From Antedon mediterranea (Eukaryota; Echinodermata; Crinoidea; Comatulida; Antedonidae): 64,000 nt of DNA. Shown in pieces: positions 47,559 to 60,500 of this stretch (positions are counted from its first letter, which is position 1; each line of letters begins with the position of its first letter). The stretch spans positions 7,660,922-7,724,921 of the forward strand of contig NC_092678.1 in assembly GCF_964355755.1 (NCBI RefSeq). The letters run 5' to 3'. The position numbers were made by a program, and so were the translations under genes. Under the pieces are notes generated by a model. The model made no database searches. It was not told where the DNA came from and saw nothing but the letters and a program-made list of their open reading frames with translations.

Positions 47559-47580
47559 GTTTCCTGAATAGTAGCGCCCT
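47559..47580 (-). promoter_or_regulatory. Shared upstream motif of gene B
   Basis: On the minus strand, 50 bp before the start codon, AGGGCGCTACTATTCAGGAA parallels the motif upstream of gene D. Gene A lacks it. A core-promoter role is inferred only from this two-copy conservation. Confidence 0.35.
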
Positions 47581-47879
47581 TGTCAATTAACCACCAACAT
47601 TTCCTATTGCCTTTGTATTACCTTCATATTATAGGTATACAAGCACTATTTATATGTTAACAACTTCCGTATTAGTGTCTGTATTTACATATAAAAAACA
47701 TGGTTGTAAAATACAACCTATCTGGCCAAGTTGTAAACAATACAAGTGTTCCTGAGTTATGTACTGTATTGTAGTGAGGCTTACAATGAAAAGACCGGGT
47801 TCAAATATTCATTAGTTGGCAGTACAGTTATATATCAGATAGACATAAAACATATTGTATTAACACTTTCACTTTACTA

Positions 47880-48194
47880 AGATGTATTGTCCCCAAAAAC
47901 ATGAAGATAAATTAAATCAAACTTTTAATATGTTATTTTGTAGTTTTAATCAAGTTAACCACTTCCGTAGAAAAATCAACGGAAAAAAATAATGTTTTCA
48001 CAAATAAATGGTTAAATTCAACCAAAAATCTATTGGCTGGCAGCCACTTTGACCATTTTCTGCTTTAAATTACAGATTTTTCAGGCAAAAACATTTTGTT
48101 TCGATCCAATTTTTGTGGATAACTATTATGTTACATTAAAATGGCATACTCAACAAAAATGTTAAGAAATATTTGTTCAGGGGACAATATATCT
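47880..48194. mobile_element. TTAA-type MITE, copy 2
   Basis: Ends AGATGTATTGTCCCC and GGGGACAATATATCT, TTAA on the right. The interior shares ATTCAACCAAAAATC and TTGGCTGGCAGCC with copy 1. It lies upstream of gene B. Confidence 0.65.
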
Positions 48195-49002
48195 TTAAAT
48201 CAATCAAAAATTTATAAAAACAAAGACATTTCAACAAAATGATGTTTTATTGTAAAACTACTGTGAGCATAAAAGCAATTTGAACTCTCACCTTTATATT
48301 TATCATAGGCTACTCAATGGTAATTGGTGCAATCATAAAAAGTAAAAACAATAAGAAAAAAAGCTAAAGTGCATGTGCTTCACTAAAACAAAAAAGGTGG
48401 AGGTAGATAGTTTAAAAAAAAACTTCAAAACAAACAAATATATAAAATAAAACAAAAATTCCAAAAAAGCTTAATCTAATACACTTTACCAAATTTATCA
48501 AAAAAATAATTTTTGCATTTGAGAATCCTATGTTTAAAAAAGCATATGATAACAATTTTTAAATATTCACCATCTAATTCCTTGGAAACATTTGTTGATA
48601 CTGCAAGTTTATTTAAACAGAATTCAACTGCATACGCTAGTATAAAGTAACGTTTGGGGGTTTCTCTATTTAAAAAAAAAAATTGTTGGTATGGCCTCAT
48701 TGACTTGTGATTAGGTATCTGTAGCGGGGAAAAATGTTATCAAGTAAATACAAGTTTTTACCATGGATGGTAAATCAAGATAGTCACAAATTATCTAATT
48801 ATACGAATACCTGAATTATGATGAATGATTAAATCATGAAGAACCATTATAAAATTGATGAAGGATAAGAACCACAATAGATGATAATTATCAGTGATAA
48901 GAGTCATGTTAAAAAATAATCATGTGAATATAATACTAATGATAGGTATTGCAACAATAATGATAAATGATAATTGTGATAACATTCATAGATGTTAATT
49001 AT

Positions 49003-50010
49003 AATAATAACAATCTTAATAGATAATATTTATAATAACAATCTCGGTAGATGGTACTTATAATAAAAATCTTGATAGATGGTAATAATGATAGCAATCT
49101 TGATAGATGGTACCATGGAGAAATAAGTTAGGATAACTTATTTCTTCATGATGGTACTTATAATAACAATATTGACATCATAATGATAACAATCTTGATA
49201 GATGGTAATAATGATAACAATCTTGATAGACGGTAATAATGATAACAATCTTGATAGATGGTAATAATGATAACAATCTTGATAGATGGTAATAATGATA
49301 ACAATCTTGATAGATGGTAATAATGATAACAATCTTGATAGATGGTAATAATGATAACAATCTTGATAGATGGTAATAATGATAACAATCTTGATAGATG
49401 GTAATAATGACAACAATCCTAATAGTTGGTAATAATAACAATATTGATAGATGGTAATAATGATAACAATCTTGATAGATGGTAATTATAATAATAGTCT
49501 TGATAGATGGAAATAATGATAACAATCTTGGATGGTAATAATGATAACAATCTTGACATAATAATGATAACAATCTTGATAGATGGTAATAATGATAACA
49601 ATCTTGATAGATGATAATTATAACAACAATCTTGATAGATAGTAATTATAATAACAATCTTGATAGATGATAATTATAACAACAATCTTGATAGATAGTA
49701 ATTATAATAATAATCTTGATAGATGGTAATAATGATAACAATCTTGATAGATGGTAATAATGAAAACAATCTTGACATAATAATGATAACAATCTTGATA
49801 GATGGCAATAATGTTAACAGTCTTGACAGATGGTAATAATGATAACAATCTTGATAGATGGTAATAATGATAACAATCTTGAAAGATGGTAATAATGATA
49901 ACAATCTTGATAGATGGTAATAATGATAACAATCTTGATAGATGATAATTATAACAACAATCTTGATAGATGGATATAATGATAAAAATCTTAATAGTTA
50001 AGGTTAATGG
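49003..50010 (+). repeat. 28-bp minisatellite, first block
   Basis: Tandem units GATAGATGGTAATAATGATA plus ACAATCTT, with AT-rich variants. Because 28 is not a multiple of 3, all frames stay open across units, which explains the overlapping ORFs. No protein is called. The flank 48200-49000 holds nothing recognised. Confidence 0.93.
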
Positions 50011-50014
50011 TTAA

Positions 50015-50347
50015 ATTCGGGATTCCGAACAATAAATGATATCATTATTAATAATGAACTAATAACATACCAAGAGTTGTTTCCCAAGTTGATTCATAAA
50101 GAAAATGGTTTCATAGAATATTTCTCAATTATCAATGCTATACCAAATAAATGGAAACAAATAGTAACATCATCAATTGTTGAAAATGTAAATGATAAAT
50201 ATGTAGATATAAGTTTATTTTATAAGAAAAACAAATCTTCAATATTTTATAGACACATTGTTAATAACAAAGCATCCATTCCAATATCTCAAGCAAAGTG
50301 GGAATTTGAATTAGGTGTTGAGTTAAATTGGCATAAAATATGGTTTA
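50015..50347 (+). pseudogene. LINE ORF2 C-terminal fragment inside the minisatellite
   Basis: Reads GFRTINDIIINNELITYQEL, then NAIPNKWKQIV and a KWEFELGV...WHKIWFNL end, the pattern that follows the reverse transcriptase in L1-type ORF2 proteins. The frame runs without a stop until it enters the minisatellite at about 50348. About 110 aa remain, with no catalytic domain. It separates the two minisatellite blocks. Confidence 0.6.
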
Positions 50348-51065
50348 ATCTTGATAGATGGTAATTATGATAACAATTTTGATAGATGGCAATTATAATG
50401 ACAAAAATCTTGATAGATAGTAATATAATAATGATAACAATCTTGATAGATAGTGATAATGACAACAATCTTGATAGATGGTAATAATGATAACAATCTT
50501 GATAGATGGTAATTATAATTACAACAGTCTTGATAGATGTGATAATGCTAACAGTCTTGATAGATGGTAATTATAATTACAACAGTCTTGATAGATGTGA
50601 TAATGATAACAGTCTTGATAGATGGTAATTATGATACCAATTTTGATAGATGGCAATTATAATGACAAAAATCTTGATAGATAGTAATATAATAATGATA
50701 ACAATCTGATAGATAGTAATAATGATAACAATCTTGATAGATGGTAATAATGATAACAATCTTGATAGATAGTAATAATGATACCAATCCTGATAGATGG
50801 TAATAATAACAATATTGATAGATGGTAATAATGATAACAAATCCTGATAGATGGCAATAATGATAAAAATCTTGATAGATGGTAATGATGATAACAATAT
50901 TGATAGATGGTAATAATGATAACAATGTTGATAGATGGTAATAATTATAACAATCCTGATAGATAGTAATTATAATTATAATCTTGATAGATGGTAACTA
51001 TTATTAATCATGATAGATGATAATTATAATGATAACAATCTTTATAGATGGTAATTATAACAAAA
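50348..51065 (+). repeat. 28-bp minisatellite, second block
   Basis: The same GATAGATGGTAATAATGATA-type unit resumes directly after the LINE fragment, more diverged than the first block. After it, 51066-51500 is AT-rich with no recognised feature up to the gene C tail exon. Confidence 0.9.
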
Positions 51066-51512
51066 ATTAATAATAAATCTTGTAAAATTCAAATGTGCAT
51101 GATCAAGAAAATGAAACAACAGAAAAATTCACTAAAATATTTCAATCTACAACTTCATAAAGTCCAGTTTCTTCCTCATAATCACCTTTAAAAAAAATAG
51201 AAAAAATAATTTTAGATAATAATGTAATTCCTAATTGATTAAAAATTCTATGACACCACATGTTTGATTGTTAATATTGAATGAATATGATTGGTTTATT
51301 AATTAATTGTCCATCTCACCAGTCTTGACACCTATTACATTGTAACCCTGCAGATAAACAAATAACAGTATTTCTGAGTGTGTGTAATTTTTTTTTGTAT
51401 CTGCTATGGATTTGTTTTAAAAGAAAAAAAAATAAATAGTGAAAAATATTTTTCCCAAATGAGACTACTGTTAATTGTTTGCGCCATTTTGCTTAGTGGC
51501 TTTTATTTAAAT

Positions 51513-54500
51513 TCAACCAAGTTTCTTACCGGTATCCGGTGCCTGTGGTACTGCAGCATAGATAATGCCAGTGGGTGTAATGTAGCTTTGAAATCCACGT
51601 GGTATGGTAACTATGTCATAAGTAGTGGAATTAAGTTTCTTTCGGTTCTCCCAATAAAAAAACCTATAATAAAATACAGTGTCTTTTATTATATAAAAAA
51701 AATAATAAAAGATTGAGAAAGGAAAAACATATTTTTAACAAAAATTTATTTCAGGCAAAATATCTGGCCATAATTAATATTTTTTTTTAGCTTTATCTAG
51801 TCCAGCGTTCCGCAAACTGAACTAAAATTATCGTTCCGGGACTGACCTGCGGCCCAACTACCCAGTTGTACCGACTAAATGAAGGTAATGAAAGACCGTT
51901 ACACCTCAGCTCCAACCGTGGTGGGGCTGAGGCAAGAAAATTTAAGGAATATGATGGACCCCACGTCCCGGGAAATGACATTGTCAGTTTGTCTTTGAAG
52001 GGTAAAAATTGTGTCGATGATCCGGAAAAAATCAGCTCAGCCTCGGGGTTTTCCTTTTTTAACGCACACATGCCAGTCTTTTACATTACATTGCAATGAT
52101 CAAAACTTTAGCCACACATATGGAGCGGAGGTATAAAACACAGGACATTTTTTGGAGGGTAACAAACCGTACATCAAACATTTTCAGCAACATCAAGATG
52201 TTAGAATGAAGGCGCTTACGATGGTTAATTATCAGGATTTTTTTCACAATTTCTTATAAAGCCACCCCCCAGCCCTTCAAAAATGTTTCGTCGATCTAGT
52301 CCACTACCAATTATGCAGTTAAGTATACACATACAAACCCAAGCAAGAAAAACAACCACAGCCTGAACTGATAATGCACTAAAGTGTTTTCATTAGTTGT
52401 TCATTCTAGCTCTCTGTTTTCTCTACATAGTGGTTGTTGCTGCTCACTATCCATGTTTACAAATGTTAGTTACAGTTAAGATGAAGAAGTGCCACACCTA
52501 AAAGAAATATGCTATAGCAACCAGCAATATAGTTGTGATATTAAAGATGTATTGTTCCCCTGAAAAAATAGTTCTTAACAAAATTATTTTTTGAATATGC
52601 CATTTTAATGTAACATAATAGTTATTCACTTTGACCAAAATTGGATCGAAAAAAATGTATTTACCTGAAAAAACTGTAATTTAAAGCAAAAAATGGCCAA
52701 ATGGGCTGCCAGCCAGTGGGTTTTTGGTTGAATTTAAAAAAAACTAAAAAAAAAAAAAAAAAACTACAAAATAATATATTCAAAGTCTAATTTAATTAAT
52801 CTTCATTATTCATGATTTTGGGGGACAATACATCTTTAAAATTAGAAGTAAAGTATTTGTAATAATTGGTATTTTGGCTGGTATATTAGAGAATTACCAT
52901 CACCTCTATCCTATTAGCTTGTATGTGTGCAACACATCCACCACCTGCATATTTATTATTTATGTCATCAAATTTAATTCCTACAACCTGTCTGTGCACA
53001 AAGAAAATGTATGAACAGGCCCGTAGCCAGGGGGGGTTTTTATGGTTCGGGCGAACCCCCCTTTACAGCGAACCCCCCTTAACCAACTGCGAACCCCCAT
53101 CCCCGACATGCCCAATACCTCACCCTCATCTCCAAAAATCCTCCAAATACGTGCCCCACAGTACAAAAAGTTGTTTGTAAATTGAAAAATTCGTAAACTT
53201 GTTCGTGAACCTTCTTCTCTGTATGAGCGTCAACTAGTGATACGTGTCTGTAAATTTCTAAAAGCTGCAAATGAATTGCCGATTTTAACCTGAAAAATAA
53301 ATGTTTGGTCCCTGCATGTAACATGATATTGACGCGTCTCATAGCGAGCTGGCGCACGAACGATTCGTACAAAGGACACCGCCAGACAACTGCGTACCTA
53401 TTGTTTAGATCACTGGCAGTCAGGCAGCATGCATAAAGTATATAGCCTTCCGACGTACATCAGTATTTATGTGTGAATTTGAAGTATAATGTATCATAGA
53501 GGATTATAGTGAATATTAATATTTTACACTATAATATCTATGGTATCAAGTACTGTAGTTCACATTATGGCATCCGATTATTTTTTTCTAGACCACCAGC
53601 CGATACGTAGGCCTACTAAAATGTATCAATATCAGTGGCGTATCCAGGATTTTGAAGTTGGGGGGGGGGGGGGGCGGGAATTGCCAATTTGCCGACAAAA
53701 TTGGTGTCATTATCTGTACATACTTTTTCTCTGATCAATATATGTTCTAGGATTACATAGTCATATTGTCTTATATGGGATAACGATGCAAAATTAAAAC
53801 CAAACCAACATTATCTGTTAGTATGTTGTATTCATATTACAATAAAGAAAGAATTAGAAAAATCGTTTTTAGCCACGTACGAAAGAAGTACGGTAAAACA
53901 ATTTGCGGCCTCAGTCGACAATTCTATTAACTACGCCATTTTTTGTTAAAATAATTACATATAATTACGTTTTTTAGTAATTTATTTTATATATCACCAT
54001 TGGAAATATCAATAAAACATGTTATTAAATGCTTATAAAATATATAAAGTCGTTTACTTAACGGAATTCGGACAAATTCATTGCTCTAACTTTGTGTAGT
54101 AACGATCAGAGAGATTCATGGTACACGCGCGAGAGAAAACATTCCGCTGCGGATGATTCGCATCCACCAATCAAATCAGCTAGAATCCTAAATCATTCAA
54201 CCGTGAGCAATGCCAATCGCGAGAAAGCTCAGCTTTGATTGGCTTACGATGACATCATATCACAAAATGGTGGTTTTGTAGTTGAGCCTCACGGAATATT
54301 CTGTTCCAAAAATGAAATACATGGATATTTTTATGGTATATGTGCTTTTTCTTTAAAGATTTTGAATAATAAAGGCCTCATATCGAGAAAAAAAATCGGG
54401 TTTTTGGCACTTATAATAAATATATCTTAGACAAAAAAGCACATGGCATGTGGAACTATATAATCTCTTAGCGTAGGAAGACATACAAATCTCAGGTCAT

Positions 54501-57500
54501 GAGAGGCTCAACTGCATGCAAAAACAAGGTTTTAGGGTAAGGTCAAAGACTTTTGAGTAAACAATCTACCGCGTACGGCCGTATGTACGTGCTACACATT
54601 TTTAACGTGTTTCGTTTGATGTAATGAAAATAAAAAATAGTTGATCTGAATGGATCAATGATGATACGATATGTAGGCTAAAACAAACACTCAAAAGAAT
54701 TATGTTTACAGTTCAATTATTGTCAGAATAAATAGTTTATTTTTTTCCCCGGCACCTTTGTTTGCCGACGGCCGCGATGATGTGCCGACGGAAACGAAAT
54801 CAGGGCCCCCCCCCCCTACTGGATACGCCACTGATCAATATCACCTATTTACATATTTATATTCCTCAACAAATTGCTGTAAATAAATATTATAGATAGA
54901 GCTAGCAAATAGTATTTGCCTTCACCCAGTGTGCTTTTTTCGGGGCTGCTCCTAGATATACGTTCGCATTGAACTTGAACGCAAAACCAAATACGGAGTA
55001 AATGATCAAACAATCGGCGGTTCCGCACAGAGCACCATCTAACATACGGCAACAAATAGTTATCGTCATTTAAATTATCGACGTGTTTGAGGAGGAGGAA
55101 AAAGTACGATCTTTTTGCTCATTGGTTATATAGAATGCTGCACGAGAGTGTCTTTTCCGGCCATCTAGGGGTGTCATTTAACAAAATTCGCATCGCATCA
55201 GGCTGGGGGGGGGGGGGGGTTTGACCCAAATATTTAGTGTCCGAACCCCCCCTTGACAGATCCTGGCTACGGCCCTGATGAATTAACTTCTGTTTTACAT
55301 ATTGTAGCTAAAGTTAGTTAAGGCAATTGGATGCTTTTTGGCAAAATTTATTGACAAAACAACACCTGAACAATGCTGTAGACATCACCAAAATGATGAA
55401 AGCACAAATTATTATAAGCACTATCAGATAAACAGGTACAGATGAATTACCTTAAAAAATAAATAGAAAAAAAAATGATAAACTATGTTTTGGAAGTTAA
55501 TTATGCCGCTTTGCAATAAACCTCAATCAAAAATTGCTATAAATACAAAATATTAATCAAGTTATACACACATATTTAATGGGGGGAAAATGACTATTCA
55601 ATTAAAAAACACACACATCATGAGAAACTCCCATTACTTTTACATGAAACATCAGCAAAAATTGATTATTCTCAAGGATCAATATCATTTAGTTTTCTTT
55701 CGCCTTCCCAGAGTTTCTATATGTAATTACACCACTTTCCTTTTTAAAATTACAAAAGGAACCTAAATACATACGGTAGCTTGAAATGGTTGGGAATAGG
55801 CAGTAAATCTAGGGTAGCAAGACGATTTGGCCCTGGACGATTTGCCCTATTTATTATTGTTGACTTTGCAATGATGTATTTTATAAACTTAATAACAATT
55901 TTTTTTGTTTTTGCATTTTCAGAGAGACTATGGGGTAGTAGTAGTGCTAGGGATTAACAATGCAATAAACCAAACATTTCTGACTTGTTTTGAAAATATA
56001 GGGCTTAAAGAATTGCCAAATTATTTTTCGCAACATATACGATGTATACAAATAATACCCTCTGTTGGCGAATGCATGAATACGAAAGTTTTTAAATAAT
56101 AATTACATTATTATTATTAAATGTTATATCTGTTGTATATACATTGTATATTATTTGGGCCAAGAGCCTTGTGTAATGAGGGAAGAAAGCTGTTCTCTGT
56201 AGTTTTAATGTTGCATTGATTCGACTATGTCGCACATGAATGATTGGAATTTTATTGTTTCTTTGGTTTTTAGGTAGTTTTTTCTTTTTTATATTTCATC
56301 AAACATACTTATGACTTACCATTAGCAACCCACACTGTAAATACACATGTTCCTGTATTATTAGCAGAATCTGTAGCAGTACAGATAGCATCTGTAGAAC
56401 CAGCAGAAAAATATGAACCAGAAGGTGGAGTACAAGTAGCTGACAGACCAGTATCACCATTATCGGTGACAAAGGGGTCAAGCCAACTCACACTGACCTG
56501 ATCTGTGTCAGAATTTTCTTCAACTTTTTCTGGGCAAATCACATTGGGTTTACCAACATCTAAAGAAAAAGTTGAACAAACAAAAACTAATTAATCAGCT
56601 AAGTAAGCCTATAGCAAAATATTAACAAATTTAAAATACAACTAGAATTTAATTCGTCACTTTGACGAATTATAGGTGATCATTTTTATAATTTTATTGA
56701 CATTAAAATTTTTTAAACATGCACGTATGTTAACATACGATCGGAAAATGTTGATGTATGCCATCCCATTATACGCTTATAGTGCTGAGAATTGTGCCTA
56801 TTTATATGCCATACATTATGTACAGTATAAACTACTACTACACTACTTGTACCCCCACGTCGGACATCACACCAAGAATTTACTGCACACCAAAAATCCA
56901 TAAAATGAATAATCCGTTACGTCCCATAGTCGATTATACGGGATCCATTATGTACAATTTGTCACGAAGCTTAGCCGACATTCTCGTACCACTAGTTGGA
57001 AACAGCATCCATCATGTTACTAATTCGCTTGAATTTGTCAATGACATAAAGGACATTAAGTTACAGCCAAATGAAACATTGGTCTCTTATGATGTTGTGT
57101 CATTATTTACCAAGACACCAGTCAACAAGTCTCTCAAAATAATTGAAGAACGCTTACACTGTGAAAAACAACTATCAGAGAGAACGTGGTTACATATCAA
57201 CGACATTATGGAATTGCTTCAATTGGTTCTCACCACCACATATTTCAGCTTCAGAGGAGATATCTACCAGCAAAATTCAGGTATGGCCATGGGTAGTCCA
57301 TGTTCTCCGATTGTTGCGAATTTATTTATGGAATGGCTGGAAAATGAGACAATAACTACAGCTCACACCGACATAAAACCGAGGATATGGAAAAGGTATG
57401 TAGATGACATTATAACAATAATTCCCAAGGATGCGACATAACCATCATTACAACACTTAAACAAAATCGATGATGACATTAATTTCACTTGCGAAGAAAT

Positions 57501-60500
57501 GTCCTTAACAGACAACTCTATCCCATTCTTGGATACGCTAATTTTAGTTGATGGGGAAGGCAACATCAACACTAAAGTTTTTAGGAAAGCCACCCACACA
57601 AATCAATACTTGGACTTTAACTCACATCATCCTCTACAACACAAGTTATCCGTTATCCGCACACTTCTACACAGATGTAACACGATAATCACAAATAATG
57701 CAGACAAACAGAACGAAACTAAGATGATACATACTTCACTTAAACAATGTGACTACCCAACATGGACGATTAGAAAGGTACAACGTAACTTAGATAAACC
57801 AAAAACGGACACACAACCCGAAACAGAAGACATAAGAGGGTCGATATCCATCTCATATATTCAAGACCTGTCAGAGAAAATCAAGAGAACATTTAAAAAA
57901 TATAACATACGAACATACTTTAAACCATCTAACAAAATTAAAAACTTAATCGTCCGACCGAAAGATAAATGCATGCAAAGGAGATTCCTGTGGTGTTGTC
58001 TACAAATTGGGTTGCACCAACTGTGAGATGGTGTACATTGGGGAAATGGGTAGGGCACTCAAAACCAGAATTAAAGAACACAAGAAAGATGTTGAGGAAA
58101 ACACACAGAACATACAGACGCGTGCATCACGGAAAGTTTCGTCCTCCATTTTACATAAATCAGCAATCACGGACCATATGACCACACACAACCACATACC
58201 TAACTGGGATAAGATAGAGGTACTACACAAAGAACAAGTTTGGCTTAAACATAAAATGAAAGAAAGCATCAGTATAAGAAAGCAAAATAAAAATACAAAG
58301 ATGAATAGAGACGAAGGCACGCACCAACTATCTCATATTTACGATCAGCTTCTGACGACGACTGGTCCCCTAGGCTACACAACAAAAACATCTAGTGGCT
58401 GGAAAGGAGACCAGTCGGCGTCATAACGCATCATAGCAACTGAAGAAGTCAAGCTGACAGCTAGACGAAACTGTCTTGCCAACGTAAGTTTTATTGGTTT
58501 ACTATCAAAGAACTACTTATATCATTATACGAATCGAAACCAGAAGAAATGTTTTCATTACAGTATAAACTGTATATCTACAGTGTAGCATTGGTGAAAT
58601 TACGGACACACATCATGTTCTAATTTTTTGGTATGATGCCGTTGTCAAAATAAACCTGAAGATCACAATTTCGAAAGATAATGAATTGAGCAAAAAATTA
58701 TAAGATTTGGAAGAAAATTTGGCAGGTAGAAGCGCACTGCACGCTCTTTGAAATTTTTATAAATTTGACGAAAGAGAGAAAAAAACTACTTTTTAACTTC
58801 AACTGGCCATTTCATAACGTCAAAACATCTGATAGGCCTAATTTTTATATGAATTCATATCTACATTTCATCAGCTTTCATAATAAATTATAATCATCAA
58901 GGTCACATTTAATTCTGAAGAGCTGTAAGGTATTCAAATGTATGGTGTAGGTGAAATTACACAACCTACGTTATTCAAGTTTTTACGCGTGATAACGTCA
59001 TAAAAATGAAAATGTTGACAACTCATGAGAAAGATGATTAATTGAGCAATCATATACTAAAATTTTAGCGAAAATCGGGCACAAAATAACCGAGATGCGC
59101 TCTGTTGAATGTGATAATCTATGACGAAAGAGAAAAAAACCTAATTTTTAAATTCGCGTGGCCCTTTGGTGACGTCACAACATTTTGTACGTCAAATGTG
59201 TACATGAATTCATATCAAAAACTCAATGGATACCAGAATAAGTTAAAAAAATTGGGGGTCATCGTGCATTTTGAAGAATTATTTTAATTTTAAAAATGCC
59301 TTATTTTTCACCATTTTCATCACTTTGATGCAATTAATGTGCGCATTTTGTCATTTTTAACCTGCTCGTATAGCGTTATTTTAAGTCGGAACGGACTCAA
59401 ATTTGGGGAATGTACTAAGGATGGTGAGTAGAATGCGTGTACAGTAGTAAATTTCATTAATATGTGATAATGAATTAAGGAGATATGATTGATAATGTGA
59501 TTTCACAAAATGGCGTATAAATGACGTCACGGATGAGTGATCACGCTGAAAAGCTTATTAGGACTAAGTTAAAGTATTTGAAAGACAATTTTGGTAATCA
59601 ATAACATTAAACTTTTTGAGATATTTGTTACACAAAATCTGTACAGAGAGAAATAAAGAAGAATAAAGATTTCATACAATAACAATAGGTGATCATTTTA
59701 TTCTAAATGATCACTCAGTGAGTGAGTGGCCGAGCGGTTAAGACAGTGGAACCGTAATCACGTAGCCATAACATCGGCAGGGGTTCGAGGCTCACTCACT
59801 CCATGGTTCTGGTGGTAGAACGAGTCTTCTCGGATAAGGACTATAAACCGTAGGTCCAGTGTACACAACTTGCTCGTGTGCACTTTAAAGAACCTAGTAC
59901 ATCTTTCGAGACGAGTAGGGGGTTACCCCGGTGTACTAGTACATCACAGCCACTTATCACCAACTGGGCCCTCTGGGAGATCAGTCTTTGACTGAAGAGG
60001 TCACCCAGTATAAAGATAAAACAAACAAACAAACCTAATTAATTGTCCATATAGAATTGCAATTATTTACAGTATTGTATTCATATCAAATCAACCTATT
60101 TATGACACTATCATAATGATGTTCCAGTGTCTGTGTGAGGGTGTAAATTGTACTCCTCCGCATAGAATAAATAGGACGGGACAATTTACATGTTAGTCCA
60201 GTTTTATGACACTGGTTAATAAAAAAATAAATAAATAGTGTTACATAAATATTTATTATCACGGTCTAATATGGCATTTTTAATGTATGGGTAGATAATG
60301 TGTTAAGCGGAATAATCCGCACCCATTACGCGTATTCGTCGGAGAATGGTAAGCTTGGGATGATACCTGATACATCCTCTCTCCTTCGGACGCTTGCATC
60401 GACTAGACGTGTATTTGCCTAGCCTGTTAAACAATTTAATTATTTCTTTTTGTTGAGAGCACATCGTTTGATCTTGATGTAATCTGTAAGTTTTAAATAT

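Larger units (their letters stand above)
56642..59714 (+). mobile_element. Element with terminal palindromes, long copy
   Basis: Same ends as 11012-12315: CTAGAATTTAATTCGTCACT with its hairpin, and a final GTGATCATTT...AAATGATCAC palindrome. Shared interior blocks include ATACGATCGGAAAATGTTGA and ACCTGCTCGTATAGCGTTAT. It carries a Penelope-like insertion at 56834-58558 that the short copy lacks. Its own coding capacity is not apparent. Confidence 0.62.

Noticed and set aside
49178-49573. Overlapping minus-strand ORFs rich in Leu, Ser, Tyr and Ile
   Set aside because: They follow the 28-bp repeat period and are open in several frames at once, so openness has no coding meaning.
59723-59800. 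Functional Leu/Ser tRNA gene
   Set aside because: The acceptor stem pairs, but the T arm is poor and the sequence continues into a SINE body with an ACAA tail, fragments of which occur elsewhere.
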